Below are positions 43,731 to 55,600 of a stretch of 64,000 bases of DNA, one piece after another. Numbering within the stretch: position 1 is the first letter of the stretch; the number at the start of each line of letters is the position of its first letter. A program made the position numbers and the translations under genes. The notes under the pieces are model-generated. The model worked only from the letters and a program-made list of their open reading frames with translations, had not been told where the DNA came from and searched no databases. Origin of the DNA: Methanolobus sp. (lineage in GTDB: Archaea; Halobacteriota; Methanosarcinia; Methanosarcinales; Methanosarcinaceae); contig NZ_JADQBZ010000002.1 of assembly GCF_016278365.1 (NCBI RefSeq), positions 115,497 through 179,496 on the forward strand, given 5' to 3'.

Positions 43731-44101
43731 GATATTTTTACTTTACGTGTCGATACTCCCTGAAGATATGATTCTACAATAGCATTCTCTAATGCCTTCT
43801 CTGTTCGTGAATATCTTTCAAAGACTTGTATCGTAAATGGAACATCACGTAACTGAGGTTTCAGTAATTCCAGCTTTCCATGCCTGGTTGTAAGAGATCG
43901 CTCTTTGTAACCATTACGCTGAGCTTTTCGTTTCTCACTACGTTCATATTTTCCCGCACCTGATTGTTGTAAGGCCTCAACTTCCATAACCTGGTTCAAG
44001 AACCAAGTTATAAGAGTTCTTACAGCATCTTCTCTATCGACAAAATAATCTTCTAATAGGTCATATAGATTCGTGGTCCTGTGCCTTCTTAGTTTGTCCA
44101 A
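43731..44101 (-). pseudogene. IS256-family transposase, N-terminal fragment
   Basis: The minus strand reads FVDREDAVRTLITWFLNQVMEVEALQQSGAGKYERSEKRKAQRNGYKERSLTTRHGKLELLKPQLRDV (key parts: EAEALQQSGAGKYER-like, RNGYKERSL, GKLELLKPQLR), ending YLQGVSTRKV. Then the IS1 begins. The C-terminal half including the catalytic DDE is absent. Upstream end carries the Mutator-type tip near 44130-44150 (TATTTTACAGAAAATTAG). Confidence 0.82.
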
Positions 44102-44963
44102 TTATTCTAAGAGGTATAGGACTATTGTATTTTACAGAAAATTAGTTACGCTGCCCGACCCAACGACACAGGTTATTAAAATAACATCATTGAAACTTGA
44201 ACTTAGACATGAAATCCCTATCCACTTCGATACTATCAACCAGATTGAAGTAGATAACGAATACCTCTATGTTTCAGTGACACACGAAGAAAACTCCGAA
44301 TACGAAGCTGCAAAATGGCTAGGATTAGACCGTAACACCACAGGACATATAGCAGTAGTAGCATCTCCTGATACTGGAAAGATAATGAAGCTCGGTAGAT
44401 CAGGACAACATATTCATGAAAAATACAAACATATCCGCAAAAATCTCCAAAAAAGAGGTAAGTATAGAAAGGTGAAACAACTTAAAAACCGTGAAAGTAG
44501 AATCTTTCGAGACATTAATCACAAAATTAGTAAAAAAATTGTGGAGAATGCCTTTGAAAATGGCTACGGAATTAAGCTCGAAGAACTCAAGGGTATCCGT
44601 AAGAACAAGAAACAAGCAAAATTATTCCGTTATTCCATGAATAGTTGGTCTTTCTATCAACTCCAAATGATGATAGAGTACAAAGCCAAACTACTTGGAG
44701 TTCCTATCGCTTATACCGACCCTGCATACACTTCTCAATCATGTAGCAGATGCGGTCATATAGGGAACAGAAATGGCAAAAACTTTGAGTGTCCTTCATG
44801 TGGACACGTTGAACATGCGGACATTAATGCAGCTTTCAATATCGCATTATCTCCAAACATCATTCTATTCACAACAGAAAGTGATGTTGTGAAGGGGGAT
44901 ACTGGCATCCCCAAAGCAGCAATAATTAGAAAGCAATTAACCGTAGAACCCCACGCACTTTAG
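44073..44963 (+). pseudogene. TnpB (IS200/IS605), 5'-truncated
   Basis: The real homology starts near residue 25 (LVTLPDPTTQVIKITSLKLEL) and runs through AKWLGLDRNTTGHIAVVA (RuvC I), KLEELKGIRKNK and the zinc finger CSRCGHIGNRNGKNFECPSCGH, ADINAAFNIA. The N-terminal ~100 residues of TnpB are missing and have been replaced by the end of an IS256-like element, so the first 25 residues are fortuitous. RNA-guided activity is unlikely. Confidence 0.85.
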
Positions 44964-44970
44964 TCGTGGG
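44950..44970 (+). other. IS200/IS605 right-end hairpin
   Basis: CCCACG-CACTTTAGT-CGTGGG sits over the TnpB stop codon, as is usual at the 3' end of this element class (overlaps the omega-RNA region). Confidence 0.55.
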
Positions 44971-45047
44971 AGTATGTCAGTGCCTGCTACTTCCACTATG
45001 CTTACAAAATCAATATATACTCATAAAATAATGACTTCTGTGCTCAT

Positions 45048-45094
45048 GTATGATTCGGACGCCCTACGCGCTTTTGGGCGCTCCTGTATCATAC
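45048..45094 (+). other. Long imperfect hairpin
   Basis: Outer arms GTATGAT/ATCATAC and inner GGACGCCC/GGGCGCTCC pair with small bulges. Lies between TnpB and the winged-helix gene; terminator or element end. Confidence 0.5.
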
Positions 45095-45235
45095 CATCCC
45101 CTCGTTTTTGTTTTTCCAGCGCAATTCCACTTTGCCAAAACCCCGCAAACTTGCTTTGTTTGGAAGGGATAGAATTATATTAAAGCACAATATTATAATT
45201 ATAATAATATAGATACATTTAGTCTGAGTGATTAG

Positions 45236-45610
45236 ATGCAAGAAGAACCTCTACAAAAGCTGAACGAAAAAGAATACAATGTAGTCAAAATACTACAGAC
45301 TATCAAAGTTAGAAGATCTCACGCACTAGTGATCGTCGCGCTTGCTGGTCGGAAAGAACTGAAATCGTCTGAGATCGAAAAGGTGACTGGTCTTTGTCAA
45401 CCCGAAGTAAGTAATACAATGCGTGACCTCAGGAAGATGGATTGGGTAAGTGTACAGAAGGATCCATTTGTTGAGCAGAAAGGCAGACCACATAATCTTT
45501 ATAAACTGAAATATCCGTTGAAAACAATCATCAAAACACTTGAGAAGCAAATCCTCAGGGAACAACACGAAAATTTAAAGATTATCGCAAAATTGAAAGA
45601 AAGAACTTGA
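45236..45610 (+). CDS. Winged-helix transcriptional regulator
   Basis: 124-aa DNA-binding protein. The wHTH region LSEIEKVTGLCQPEVSNTMRDLRKMDWV (ELKSSEIEKVTGLCQPEVS, DLRKMDWVSVQKDP) followed by a wing (GRPHNLYKLKYPLKTI) and a C-terminal helix. It resembles predicted ArsR/MarR-like regulators of Methanosarcina. GAGTGAT lies 10 bp before ATG 45236 and a TATA-like AT stretch near 45190-45210. Target genes unknown; the divergently lying giant kinase is the nearest. Confidence 0.78.
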   Translation: MQEEPLQKLNEKEYNVVKILQTIKVRRSHALVIVALAGRKELKSSEIEKVTGLCQPEVSNTMRDLRKMDWVSVQKDPFVEQKGRPHNLYKLKYPLKTIIKTLEKQILREQHENLKIIAKLKERT

Positions 45611-45661
45611 AAGCCGATAATCATATTTCCTTATCAAGAACTGCCAATTGACCACGACTAA

Positions 45662-45776
45662 ACAGGTTGTCCGACAATTACTGGCATTAATATAAAAACT
45701 CCTTATTTTCCCATTTAAAAGAGTCAATGCCTTTTTCTTTGTTCTTCCGATGAACTTGACTTGTCATACAGCCTGT
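45662..45776 (-). mobile_element. MITE copy B (IR-bounded, 115 bp)
   Basis: Left end ACAGGTTGTCCGACAATTAC, right end (minus strand) ACAGGCTGTATGACAAG. Aligns along its whole length with the MITE at 59266-59384, so both are non-autonomous copies of one family. Confidence 0.7.
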
Positions 45777-45780
45777 CAAT

Positions 45781-45804
45781 GACTACCGACTTCAGTCGGT
45801 AGTC
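45781..45804 (-). terminator. Perfect 11-bp hairpin at the kinase 3' end
   Basis: GACTACCGACT-TC-AGTCGGTAGTC. The kinase stop TGA lies in one arm. Could end transcription of the 45792-52424 gene; it also looks like an IS200/605 end. Confidence 0.55.
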
Positions 45805-48800
45805 GTTGAGAAGTCCTCCAAGTGTTTTATGAATAATTCGTATTGTTTTTCCAATTTAACCATCAGGTCTGTCATTTCCACTACATTGCCTGATCTTGCT
45901 GCTTCTTCAACTTCGCATGCAATGCTACTTAAAACCATACCACCGAGGTTCGCTGAGGAACCTTTTATCTGGTGCGCATAGTTACCGGTATCCTCGGCAT
46001 TTTCACATTCAATACTTGCTCTCAGAGCTCTTATATGCTGCGGTGCATGCTTTATGTACGTAGTGAAAAGATGACGTGCCAGTTCAATATCGCCATCAAT
46101 TCTCTCCATAAACGCTTCCTTATCAAAAATAGGCATACCCGATTGTTGATTTTGTTTAGAAGCGATGCAAACCTCGCTTTTCTCTCCATATAATTTATTT
46201 GACCACTTCTTGATCAATGTTAAAAGCGATTGCATTGAAACCGGTTTTGCAATGTAATCATCCATCCCTGCGTTAATAAAGCGTTCTCTGTCACCATCAA
46301 TAGCATGTGCTGTCATTGCAATGATGGGTATTTCATGGTTAAGAACGGAAGAACTGGTATCCCTTATTATCCTTGTGGCCTCAATACCATCCATCTCAGG
46401 CATTTGCACGTCCATGAGCACCAGGTCGTAGGGAATCATTTCAAGTGTTTTGATTGCCTCTTTTCCATTGGCTACCGTATCTACTTTGTGGCCTATTTTC
46501 TTAAGCATGCTTTGAGCGACTTTCTGATTTACAATATTATCCTCAGCCAGTAAGAACCTTAGACTTTTTACTCTTTCAGAGGATTCTGTCTTCGAAGCAA
46601 GTGAAGGCGGTTCTTGTGGATCCTGATCTCTTTTGAGAGCGGATGCTACTTTATCGAGTAGCTCTGTATGATTGACTGGCTTGCTAATCAAGGCAGTGAA
46701 CTTGCTTTTATCAAAATGATCAGAGTCTGGCCATTTCCCAAGTGACGTCAGCATCATAAGGGGAATACCTTTAAGTTTTTCATCAGATTTGATCACATTG
46801 GTAAGAGTAATACCATCCATTCCTGGCATTTGCATATCGAGAAGTGCTATATCGAATGGATTATTGTCTTCATGTGCTTGATAAAGCTCTTGTAATGCTG
46901 TAGTTCCACTATGAGCTTCGCTTACTTTAGCTCCTCGCGACAAAAGCCAAACTTTCAGTATTTCACGATTTGTTGCATTGTCATCCACTATGAGTATACG
47001 TGCATCCTTTATGCAATACATTGAGCTGTTTAGTGGTTTGATGCCTAAATGCTTAACAAAAGGAATTATGAACCAGAACTCAGATCCTGCTCCTTTGTCA
47101 CTGATCACACCTATCTTTCCACCCATCATCTCCACAAGTTGTTTAGAGATAGCAAGACCAAGACCTGTACCGCCATACTTCCGGGTGATGGATGCATCTA
47201 CTTGATAGAAACTATCAAAAAGAGACCCTATTTTATCTGCAGAAATGCCAATTCCAGTATCCTTGACTGAAAATCTCAACATGGCTTCAGAGTCTGTTTC
47301 TGACTCAAGGCTTACACGCACAACAATTTCACCATTTTCGGTGAATTTGATCGCGTTCCCAGTTAAATTCATCAATATCTGCTGTAAACGACTGGGATCT
47401 CCTCTGATATTAACAGGAACATCTGGGTCAGATGCGCAGATGAATTCCAATCCTTTACCGTGGGCCTTTACAGCCAGCATTGAAGCAAAGTCATCAAGCA
47501 TATCACCCAAATTGAAATCCAGAACTTCCAGTTCCAATTTGCCAGCTTCTATCTTCGAGAAATCCAATATGTCGTTTATTAGATTTAGCAACAATTCTCC
47601 GCTGATCTGTATCGTTTCAACATAATGTTGCTGCTCTTCGCTAAGTTGAGTTTCCGCAAGCAGACTGGTCATGCCGATCACACCATTCATGGGCGTGCGT
47701 ATCTCATGAGACATGTTGGCCAGAAACTCCCCTTTTGCTCTGGTAGCTTCCTCTGCTTTTAGAAGAGCTCTATCTAATTCCAGATTTTTTCTGGTAATGT
47801 TAGATGCATATTCCTTCAGTTTTTTCTCAGCAATCTTACGCTCTGTGATATTGGTATGCGACACTACGACCTTACGTGGAAAAGAATCTGTACCTTCGAA
47901 AGGCCGAACTTTTCCTATAAACCACCTACTTTCTTCAGGGGAGTCACATGGATATTCAAGATTAAATTCCTCACTCACCCCTGCCATTACATCTTCTATC
48001 CCTTTTGCGAACAGCCGACCTAAATCACTATCTTCGCCAACTGAGTTTTTTGCAATCTGAATATAATTTGTTCCTTCACTGACCTTTTCAAGATCAGCTG
48101 AGTTCTCAATAGCAAAATCCTTCCATGATTTATTTGTTTTGATAATAGTTCCTGTTTCATCCAATACACAAATATTTGCATCAAGGGAATCAAGAGTTGA
48201 CTGATTCAAGTGATTCAGTTCCGTTATGATTTGTTCTACCTGCCAATCAGAAGTCATATCACGTCCGACGCCTACCAGCCCGACTGTCTCCCCTTTAGAG
48301 TTTTTCAGGGGCGCCTTGATCATATCAAGCAAGACTTTTCTGCCGTCAGGGTAATTAACCCATTCTTCATTGTGCCTGGCCTTTCCTTCCATGAGCACAA
48401 TATAATCATTTCCTCGGAAAGATTCTGAAAGTTCCTTACTGAAGATCTCATAGTCCGTTTTGCCTATTATCTGGCTCTTTTCTCTGCCCATGAACCTTGA
48501 ACATTCAGGATTGCATCCCATATATGTGCCTTTTAGATCTTTGAAAAAGATTATGTCTGGTATTGAATCAAGAAGCCCTTCTAAGAGAGAGTTTTTATTT
48601 TCAATCTTTTCTTCTGCTTTTTTACGATCAGTTATGTTTCGAACTATAGAGATTACTTTATCTTTCCCAAAAGAGGCCATTTTGCACTCAAAATACCTGA
48701 TCTCACCTTCGATAAGGAGGTGATACTCAATGGTTTTAGTAATTTGCTCAATAAGAACCCTATCGATGGTCTCTTTCATTTTGATAGCCAGTTCACTTTG

Positions 48801-51800
48801 AAACACATCAAAGATAGTCTTGTTCAAAAATTGTTTTTTAGGCATTGCCAGATCTTCGTCATCTGCTGCTTTGTAATCAATGAATACTCCTCTCTTATCC
48901 AGCACAAATATCAAGTCAGGAATAGCTGCAATTAACGATTGATTATACAAATTACTAATAGTTAGGGCTTCTTCGTTCTTCTTTCTCTCAGTTATGTCAC
49001 GTATTGCTGAAACGCGCATATGTCGCCCATTGTGCATGAGATTCAAACTTTCTACTTCAACAGGTACGATTGTCCCGTCTTTTCTTACACAACGCACTTC
49101 ATATGGTTTCGTAGATTTTTCTTGCACTTTCTGTATGAGAAGAACATGATCATCAGGATGGAAAATAATTGGTGTAATATTTTGCCCTAGCAATTCCTCA
49201 GGCGCATAACCTGTTATGCGAACCATTGCCTCATTAACTTCAAGAGCTATACCATTCTCGTGTATAACGATGCCTTCAAAAGACACATCTGAAAGTAAAC
49301 GGTATTTCTCCTCGCTTTTCCTTTGCTCCTCTTCCGCAACATGGCGCATTAAAGCTTCTCCAATATGAGAAGCAATATCTTCAAGCTGCTCTATAGCTTC
49401 AGACGAGAAGCATCCTTTCCGGTAATCAGCAAAGTGAATCAGACCCACAATCTCGTTTTTCATTCGAATAGGCACAAGTGCTACAGAGGCATATCCTTGA
49501 TGAACACATTCGTTGCGTGGATGCAAGCGAATGTCCTGTTCGGCTGAAAGATCAAGAAGAGGGAAGGAGTCGTTAGTCCAACAGCTTCCACCTCGCGTAA
49601 AAAGAGAGTTGAAAGGATCTGTTTTACCTGAAATAACCAGGCCACATGTACATTCTAGCATAATAATGCCGTTACAGTCCCTGCAGAGACCTCCTTCCTG
49701 GTTACGTAAGACCAACGAGTTTTCCAAGCCCAAAAAATCAGCCGGGAATCCGTCACTTGCGATATATGGATAATCATCCCCTTCCTTCAGGCGAATGCCT
49801 ATTGCGTCTACTCCAGTAAGCTTTTTCAAAGTGGAGACGATTTCTCTCATTGAATCATACATATCACTTGGTTCATTGAGGATACGCAAAACCTCAATTC
49901 CCATCTCGTGGTAAGCTTCACTTCTCTTACGCTCAGTGATATCTCTGGCTATACCTTCCAAAGCAAGTAGATTTCCATTATCATCATAAATGAAAAAATT
50001 CTTTTGTTCTACCCAAATAGTCTGCTCGTCTTTTCTTACCCAACGCAATGTTACAGTCTTTCGATCATTTAACTCTTCTTTGAATAAGGATTCAAGTACA
50101 TGAGCATCATCTGGATGCACTAATTTAAACCCGAGGTCTGGATCTTCATAATGATCTTCAGGTGTATGTCCTGTGATTCTGGTTGAAGCTGGGCTAACAT
50201 ATGTAAACCTTCTTGTAGGAGAGAACTCATAGCGATATATCAGATCTTCAGCATTTTCTGCTAGCCTTCTGAAACGCTGCTCACTTTCCTTTAGCAATTC
50301 ATCTGCGTTTTTGCGTTCAGTAATGTCCTGGAAGACCGTCACAAAGATTCCTTTTTCTACCTGATAAGCACTAATGCTGTAGTATCGCTTTAATGGCTCA
50401 GAGAATGTTTCAAAATTGGCTGGTTTTCCATTAAGTGCAACATCACCATATACCTCAATAAAAGAAGTTTTCTCTATGCCTGGAATAACCTCACTCGCAC
50501 ATATTCCAATAACATCCTCAACTTTAAGCCCTGTATGTTTCTCAAAGGCTTCATTTGCTTCCAAAAATACATAATCAATGGGTTTATCATGCTCATCCAA
50601 GATCATTTTATGAATTGCAACACCACTGAGGGCGTTCTCAAAGAGGCCGCGATATTTATTCTCACTCTCGTGCATCGCTTCTTCAGCACCTATCTGCCCT
50701 ACTATATTCCACACAGAGTCCATAAGCAAAGTTAGCTGTAGCTCATCTACTTCCTCGTAAGCTGAATCCTTGTTTGCAACCCCTACAACGGCCACTATCT
50801 TATTATTTCTGAAAATGGGCACCGTCATAAATCTGTGAAGTCCAACATGTCCCTGAGGATATCCTTTTTTTAGAGGGTTGGGGGCAATGAAATCATTTAT
50901 TATGATAGACTTGCGCTGCCTGACAGCTTCTCCCCAGATACCTGTATCATCCAGGCTGTAAACCGTCTGTGGGTTAGCAATCTCACACTCTTTCATTACG
51001 CATTTTGACCACGTATTCAGAGTGAACTCTTTTCTTGCTTCGCTGTAATAATAGATATAACCAAATTTGCTGTCTGTAAGAGTTATTGCTTTGTTAAGGG
51101 CAAAGTCAAGACACTCCTGAACCGAATCATGTCGGAACTGCAGGATTTCAACAAGGCTTTTCAGTCGTTTCTCCCTAAGAAGAAGCTCTTCTTGAAACTT
51201 CTTTGTTTCAGTTATATCTGTATGGGAGCCAGCCATGCGATATGCAATCCCGTTTTCATCTCTGAGTGCTTCTCCTCTTGCCAGAACCCATATGTATGAG
51301 CCATCTTTGTGCAAGAGTCTGAATTCAATGCTGTATGCAGGAAATTTTCCATTCAAATAACTATGAAGGTAATCTTGGACACGTGCTTTATCTTCCGGAT
51401 GCAATCTGTCTTCAAAACTGGATAACTGATTGGGCAGCTCTGAGTCATCATACCCTATCATCTGCTTCCATTGTGGAGAGAGGTATAATGAATTATTCCG
51501 CATATCCCAATCCCATATACCGTCATTGGAGCCATTGACTGCCAGCATGAACTGCTCACGACTTTTTTGTAGCTCCTGCATGATCTGTTTTCGCTCTGTA
51601 ATGTCTATGGAATATTCGATTATACTTTCAAGATTTCCTTCTTCATCAAAGAGAGGATAGGCATTGATCTCTACATATACAGGTGTGTCATCTGCTCCGA
51701 GATGAATATGTTCTAGTTTTACAGGTTTTCCTGTTCGTCTGATTTCTTCCAGAGGGCACGGATGATCCGAGTCACTGCAGGGTTTAGAAAGTCCATGGCT

Positions 51801-52424
51801 TGCTTCGTAGCATTTGCTGTCTACTTTTATATAGTAATGGTTTTTGGCAAAGGAGTTTGCAAGTTTAATGGTATGGTCTTTAGCATCGATGACCATAAAA
51901 GGATGGGTAAGTGCATCCAGTATATGGTCAAGCATATCCGTTTTTTGAATCAAGCTCTTTTCAGCTGCTTTATTCTTTGTGACATCAGAGATCACGCCAA
52001 CGATACCTTTAATGGTGCCATCAGGATCCTCTATTGTTGATTCATCAAAGATTACATCTCTAATATTTCCTTTTCCATCTTTTATTTTCCATTCATAATG
52101 TTGCTTTCCAGGATTCCTATATAGAGCATCATCCATTTCGGAATATTTATTCGCAATTTCTCTTGGGGAAATATCATAGACGGTCTTACCTATTATCTCA
52201 GCATGCTTAAGCCCCATTAATTCTTCAAAGGCTTTATTGCAACCAATATACCTTCCCTCAGAATCTTTAAAGAACACAGGATTTGGAATAGCTTCAAGAA
52301 GGGTAGCAATAGCATCTCTATAATGCAGTGCAAATTGTTCTGCCTCCTTCCCTTCTAGTGTTTCACGGTGATGTACTGACAAGAAGGTTTCCTCTTGATT
52401 ATTGAATTCCATTTTTTTGCACAT
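45792..52424 (-). CDS. Giant hybrid sensor histidine kinase (about 9 PAS, 2 GAF, HisKA, HATPase, 2 REC, HPt)
   Basis: 2210-aa cytoplasmic sensor; no membrane helix is seen. Order (approximate residues): PAS x3 (36-405), GAF (425-580), PAS x2 (590-835), GAF (840-1010), PAS x4 (1022-1530), HisKA with [14 protein letters not shown] (His ~1573), HATPase ending near 1795 ([24 protein letters not shown]), REC1 (1812-1928, LLDMQMPG), REC2 (1955-2068, LMDVQMPE), HPt (2098-2208, [11 protein letters not shown]). The second GAF has a cysteine cluster CRDC...CTCG before GSCWTND. All phosphorelay steps lie in one protein. Receiver 2 contains a 233-bp block shared with the next kinase. Confidence 0.95.
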   Translation of the reverse strand: MCKKMEFNNQEETFLSVHHRETLEGKEAEQFALHYRDAIATLLEAIPNPVFFKDSEGRYIGCNKAFEELMGLKHAEIIGKTVYDISPREIANKYSEMDDALYRNPGKQHYEWKIKDGKGNIRDVIFDESTIEDPDGTIKGIVGVISDVTKNKAAEKSLIQKTDMLDHILDALTHPFMVIDAKDHTIKLANSFAKNHYYIKVDSKCYEASHGLSKPCSDSDHPCPLEEIRRTGKPVKLEHIHLGADDTPVYVEINAYPLFDEEGNLESIIEYSIDITERKQIMQELQKSREQFMLAVNGSNDGIWDWDMRNNSLYLSPQWKQMIGYDDSELPNQLSSFEDRLHPEDKARVQDYLHSYLNGKFPAYSIEFRLLHKDGSYIWVLARGEALRDENGIAYRMAGSHTDITETKKFQEELLLREKRLKSLVEILQFRHDSVQECLDFALNKAITLTDSKFGYIYYYSEARKEFTLNTWSKCVMKECEIANPQTVYSLDDTGIWGEAVRQRKSIIINDFIAPNPLKKGYPQGHVGLHRFMTVPIFRNNKIVAVVGVANKDSAYEEVDELQLTLLMDSVWNIVGQIGAEEAMHESENKYRGLFENALSGVAIHKMILDEHDKPIDYVFLEANEAFEKHTGLKVEDVIGICASEVIPGIEKTSFIEVYGDVALNGKPANFETFSEPLKRYYSISAYQVEKGIFVTVFQDITERKNADELLKESEQRFRRLAENAEDLIYRYEFSPTRRFTYVSPASTRITGHTPEDHYEDPDLGFKLVHPDDAHVLESLFKEELNDRKTVTLRWVRKDEQTIWVEQKNFFIYDDNGNLLALEGIARDITERKRSEAYHEMGIEVLRILNEPSDMYDSMREIVSTLKKLTGVDAIGIRLKEGDDYPYIASDGFPADFLGLENSLVLRNQEGGLCRDCNGIIMLECTCGLVISGKTDPFNSLFTRGGSCWTNDSFPLLDLSAEQDIRLHPRNECVHQGYASVALVPIRMKNEIVGLIHFADYRKGCFSSEAIEQLEDIASHIGEALMRHVAEEEQRKSEEKYRLLSDVSFEGIVIHENGIALEVNEAMVRITGYAPEELLGQNITPIIFHPDDHVLLIQKVQEKSTKPYEVRCVRKDGTIVPVEVESLNLMHNGRHMRVSAIRDITERKKNEEALTISNLYNQSLIAAIPDLIFVLDKRGVFIDYKAADDEDLAMPKKQFLNKTIFDVFQSELAIKMKETIDRVLIEQITKTIEYHLLIEGEIRYFECKMASFGKDKVISIVRNITDRKKAEEKIENKNSLLEGLLDSIPDIIFFKDLKGTYMGCNPECSRFMGREKSQIIGKTDYEIFSKELSESFRGNDYIVLMEGKARHNEEWVNYPDGRKVLLDMIKAPLKNSKGETVGLVGVGRDMTSDWQVEQIITELNHLNQSTLDSLDANICVLDETGTIIKTNKSWKDFAIENSADLEKVSEGTNYIQIAKNSVGEDSDLGRLFAKGIEDVMAGVSEEFNLEYPCDSPEESRWFIGKVRPFEGTDSFPRKVVVSHTNITERKIAEKKLKEYASNITRKNLELDRALLKAEEATRAKGEFLANMSHEIRTPMNGVIGMTSLLAETQLSEEQQHYVETIQISGELLLNLINDILDFSKIEAGKLELEVLDFNLGDMLDDFASMLAVKAHGKGLEFICASDPDVPVNIRGDPSRLQQILMNLTGNAIKFTENGEIVVRVSLESETDSEAMLRFSVKDTGIGISADKIGSLFDSFYQVDASITRKYGGTGLGLAISKQLVEMMGGKIGVISDKGAGSEFWFIIPFVKHLGIKPLNSSMYCIKDARILIVDDNATNREILKVWLLSRGAKVSEAHSGTTALQELYQAHEDNNPFDIALLDMQMPGMDGITLTNVIKSDEKLKGIPLMMLTSLGKWPDSDHFDKSKFTALISKPVNHTELLDKVASALKRDQDPQEPPSLASKTESSERVKSLRFLLAEDNIVNQKVAQSMLKKIGHKVDTVANGKEAIKTLEMIPYDLVLMDVQMPEMDGIEATRIIRDTSSSVLNHEIPIIAMTAHAIDGDRERFINAGMDDYIAKPVSMQSLLTLIKKWSNKLYGEKSEVCIASKQNQQSGMPIFDKEAFMERIDGDIELARHLFTTYIKHAPQHIRALRASIECENAEDTGNYAHQIKGSSANLGGMVLSSIACEVEEAARSGNVVEMTDLMVKLEKQYELFIKHLEDFSTTTD
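46243..46475 (-). repeat. Copy 1 of a 233-bp perfect inverted repeat (receiver domain)
   Basis: Base-by-base reading shows the minus strand from GTAGCCAATGG to GCAAAACC equal to + strand 57518-57750. It covers [13 protein letters not shown] to MDDYIAKP of the receiver. The flanking bases diverge on both sides. Confidence 0.9.
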
Positions 52425-52663
52425 TTACTTTCTTCCTGCTTAGCTGGCAAGCGATTTCTTTCTATAGGATCTGTTCAGCGATCAAATATTCTGTAAAACT
52501 AAAAGATCACCCCGGGTTATACATTAATATAAAAATTGATGTATATATACATTGACAGGCAGATGTTTATTTAGATGTTGAATAGTACCGGAAACAAATA
52601 GACTTATATATATCTGCCCATATAATTTTAGTGACAGATGTCAAAATAAACTTGAGAATCAAA
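52425..52663. promoter_or_regulatory. Divergent promoter region between two kinases
   Basis: 239 bp. On the + side, TTATATATATCTG at 52601-52613 lies 25 nt before GTG 52631 and about 58 nt before ATG 52664. AT-rich TATA-like sequences at 52524-52552 can serve the minus gene. Confidence 0.5.
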
Positions 52664-55600
52664 ATGAGTGATAATTCCCTAAGCAATGGGTCTTCAAAAA
52701 TCTCAAAAGAAAACCATAATGCAGAAACAGTTGATTACATATACTCGTGCTTTTCTGAGATCAATCAATGCATGCTTCATCTGGGTGGAAATTGTGATGA
52801 TAACATTCAAATGCTGACTGAGCTTTGTGGCAGGCTTTTGGGAGCAACCTGTGCTATCTACAATCGTCTGGAAGATAATACACTACTCTCCTGTGGACAG
52901 TGGCATGTGCCTCCAGATTATAATCCCTGGGACAAACCTGATGGCCACATTTGTTATGACGTTATCCTCAATGATATCAATGGTCCGTTTGTTGTTTGTA
53001 ACCTGCCAAAAACTCATTATGCAGTAACCGACCCGAACGTGGCAAAGTATAATTTAAAAACGTATATTGGTCATCCTATAAGATGTGGTACCTCTTTCGT
53101 GGGTTCTATATGTGCCGTATTTCAGCATTATTTTGAGCCTAAGGATGATGATAAAAAAATAATAGGGATAATTGCATCAGCTATCAGCCTTGAAGAGGAG
53201 CGCAGAAAAGCTGAACACAAAAATCGTGAGCAAGAGCAATACCTACGTGCTATCCTGCAGACGACAGCAGATGGCTTTTGGGTAGTTGAAACAGACGGTT
53301 CAATCATTGAGGTCAACGAAGCTTACTGCAGAATGTCTGGTTATTCTCGCGAAGAACTTCTGAAATCCCATATTTCAGATCTTGATGCATTAGAGAAACA
53401 ATCTGAAGCCTTAGAACGCATTGAGCGGATTATCCGGAACGGATCTGAAATATTCGAAACACGGCATCTCAGGAAGGATGGCAGCATATTTGATGTTGAG
53501 GTTTCTGTTACATTTCTCAATGTGAACACAGGGAAACTTGTCTGTTTCGGTCGTGATATTACAGAACGTAAGGAACAAGAAAAAGAAAGTGCAATCTTGT
53601 TGGATCTGCTTAGAATTCTTGATCAACCTAATGGTTTTGACGAATTGCTGCGCGATATTATTCAAAAGCTCCATGAGATCTCAAACTGCGAGGCAGTTGG
53701 AATTAGGTTGAAAGAAGGAGATGACTATCCGTATTACCAAACATTTGGTTTCCCGGAAAGCTTTATTCAACTCGAGAAATCTCTCTGTACCCACGATCTC
53801 AGCGGTCAGGTTATCAAGGATGAGCTTGGCAATCCTGTTCTGGATTGCATGTGCGGGAACATCATTTGCAGGCGTTTTGATCCAATGCTCCCCTTTTTTA
53901 CTCCTCATGGCAGTTTCTGGACCAACTCAACATCTGAATTTTTATCGACTACTACTGAATCGGATAGGCAGGCCCGCACCCGAAACCGTTGCAATGGTGA
54001 AGGTTATGAGTCTGTCGCATTGATCCCATTGTATGTTCATGGAGAAGCATTAGGATTGATCCAGTTGAATGATCCACGCAAAGGAATGTTCACAAGAAAG
54101 ATCATTGCCTTTTTTGAAAGGCTTGCTGACAACATTGCTCAGACATTGATACAAAAGAAGATACAGATTAAGGTAGAACAAAATCAGAAAAATATGGAAA
54201 GCATTTTTAGAGCTTCACCCACTGGAATTGGTGTTGTTGAAAATCGCGTATTCAAATATGTAAACCATCGTTTATCTGAAATGACAGGGTATAGTTCCAG
54301 TGAACTGGTCAGCTCCAATGCTCGCATTCTGTATCCCACTCAGGAAGACTATGACTATGTTGGAGTTGAAAAGTATAGACAGCTAGCAGAAAAAGAAGTC
54401 GGTGAAATTGAGACACGATGGAAATGCAAAGATGGCAGGATCATTGATGTTTTGCTAAGGTCAACTCCTATAGATGTCCATGATTTTTCAAAAGGTACTA
54501 CTTTTACTGCATTGGACATAACTGTAAGAAAACAGATGGAGAATGCTCTTACCTTAAGTGAAGAAAAGTATCGCAACCTTGTGCAGAAATCCCACAGCAT
54601 CATTCTTAAATGGGATCGACGGGGAAAGGTGTTGTTTTTAAACGAGTTTGGGCAGCGCTTTTTTGGATACAGTGAAGAGGAAATCATAGGCAAGAATGTC
54701 ATGGGTACTATTGTGCCTGAACAAGAGGTTACAGGTCGCTCCCTCTCATCCCTCATGAGTGATATTTTCGAAAATCCTGGAAAATATGAATACAACATCA
54801 ATGAGAACATGTGCAAAGACGGAAGAAGAGTCTGGATCTCATGGTCAAATAATCCATTATATGATTCAAAGGGACAAATAACAGAGATGTTTAGTGTCGG
54901 AGTCGATGTCACATCTGAAAAGCAGGCTAAAGAGCAATTAAAACTGCAATCCCTTGTTCTTGACCAGATAACTGACTGCGTGACAGTTGCTGACCTGAAT
55001 GGCATCATAACTTATGTCAATAAGGCGGAAGTACAAGCTTTGGGCTACTCACACGAAGAACTCATTGGTAAACCAACGAAAATATTTGGAGATAATCCTG
55101 AAAGAGGTGCAACACAGCAGGAAATCCTGAAAGAAACACTTCGAAATGAACACTGGCATGGAGATGTAATGAACAAGACCTCCGATGGTCGTGAAGTATT
55201 AATTGACTGTCGAACCCAAGTAGTACGCAATGAAGTAGGACAGGCTATTGCTTTGTGTGGGATTTCCACCGACATCACCGAACGCAAGCTTCAAGAAGAT
55301 AAATTGCTTAACAGCGAGCGACAGCTGTCCAATGCACTGAAAATTGCAAAAATGGGCCACTGGGAACTGGATGTCAGCAGTGGTGTATTTACTTTTTCGG
55401 ATAGTTTTTACGACATATTGCATACCACTGTAAAGGAAATGGGTGGCTATGAGATATCGATCGATGAGTACACCACCCGCTTTGTACATCCAGAAGACAG
55501 TCATCTCGTTCATGAGGAAATACTGAAGGCATTAGAGTCCGAGAATCCTAATTATGGTCGTTATCTGGAACATCGCATGGTTTACGCTGACGGCTGTGTA

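Noticed and set aside
44073..44963. Functional RNA-guided TnpB nuclease
   Set aside because: The N-terminal third is missing and the reading frame begins in sequence belonging to another IS.
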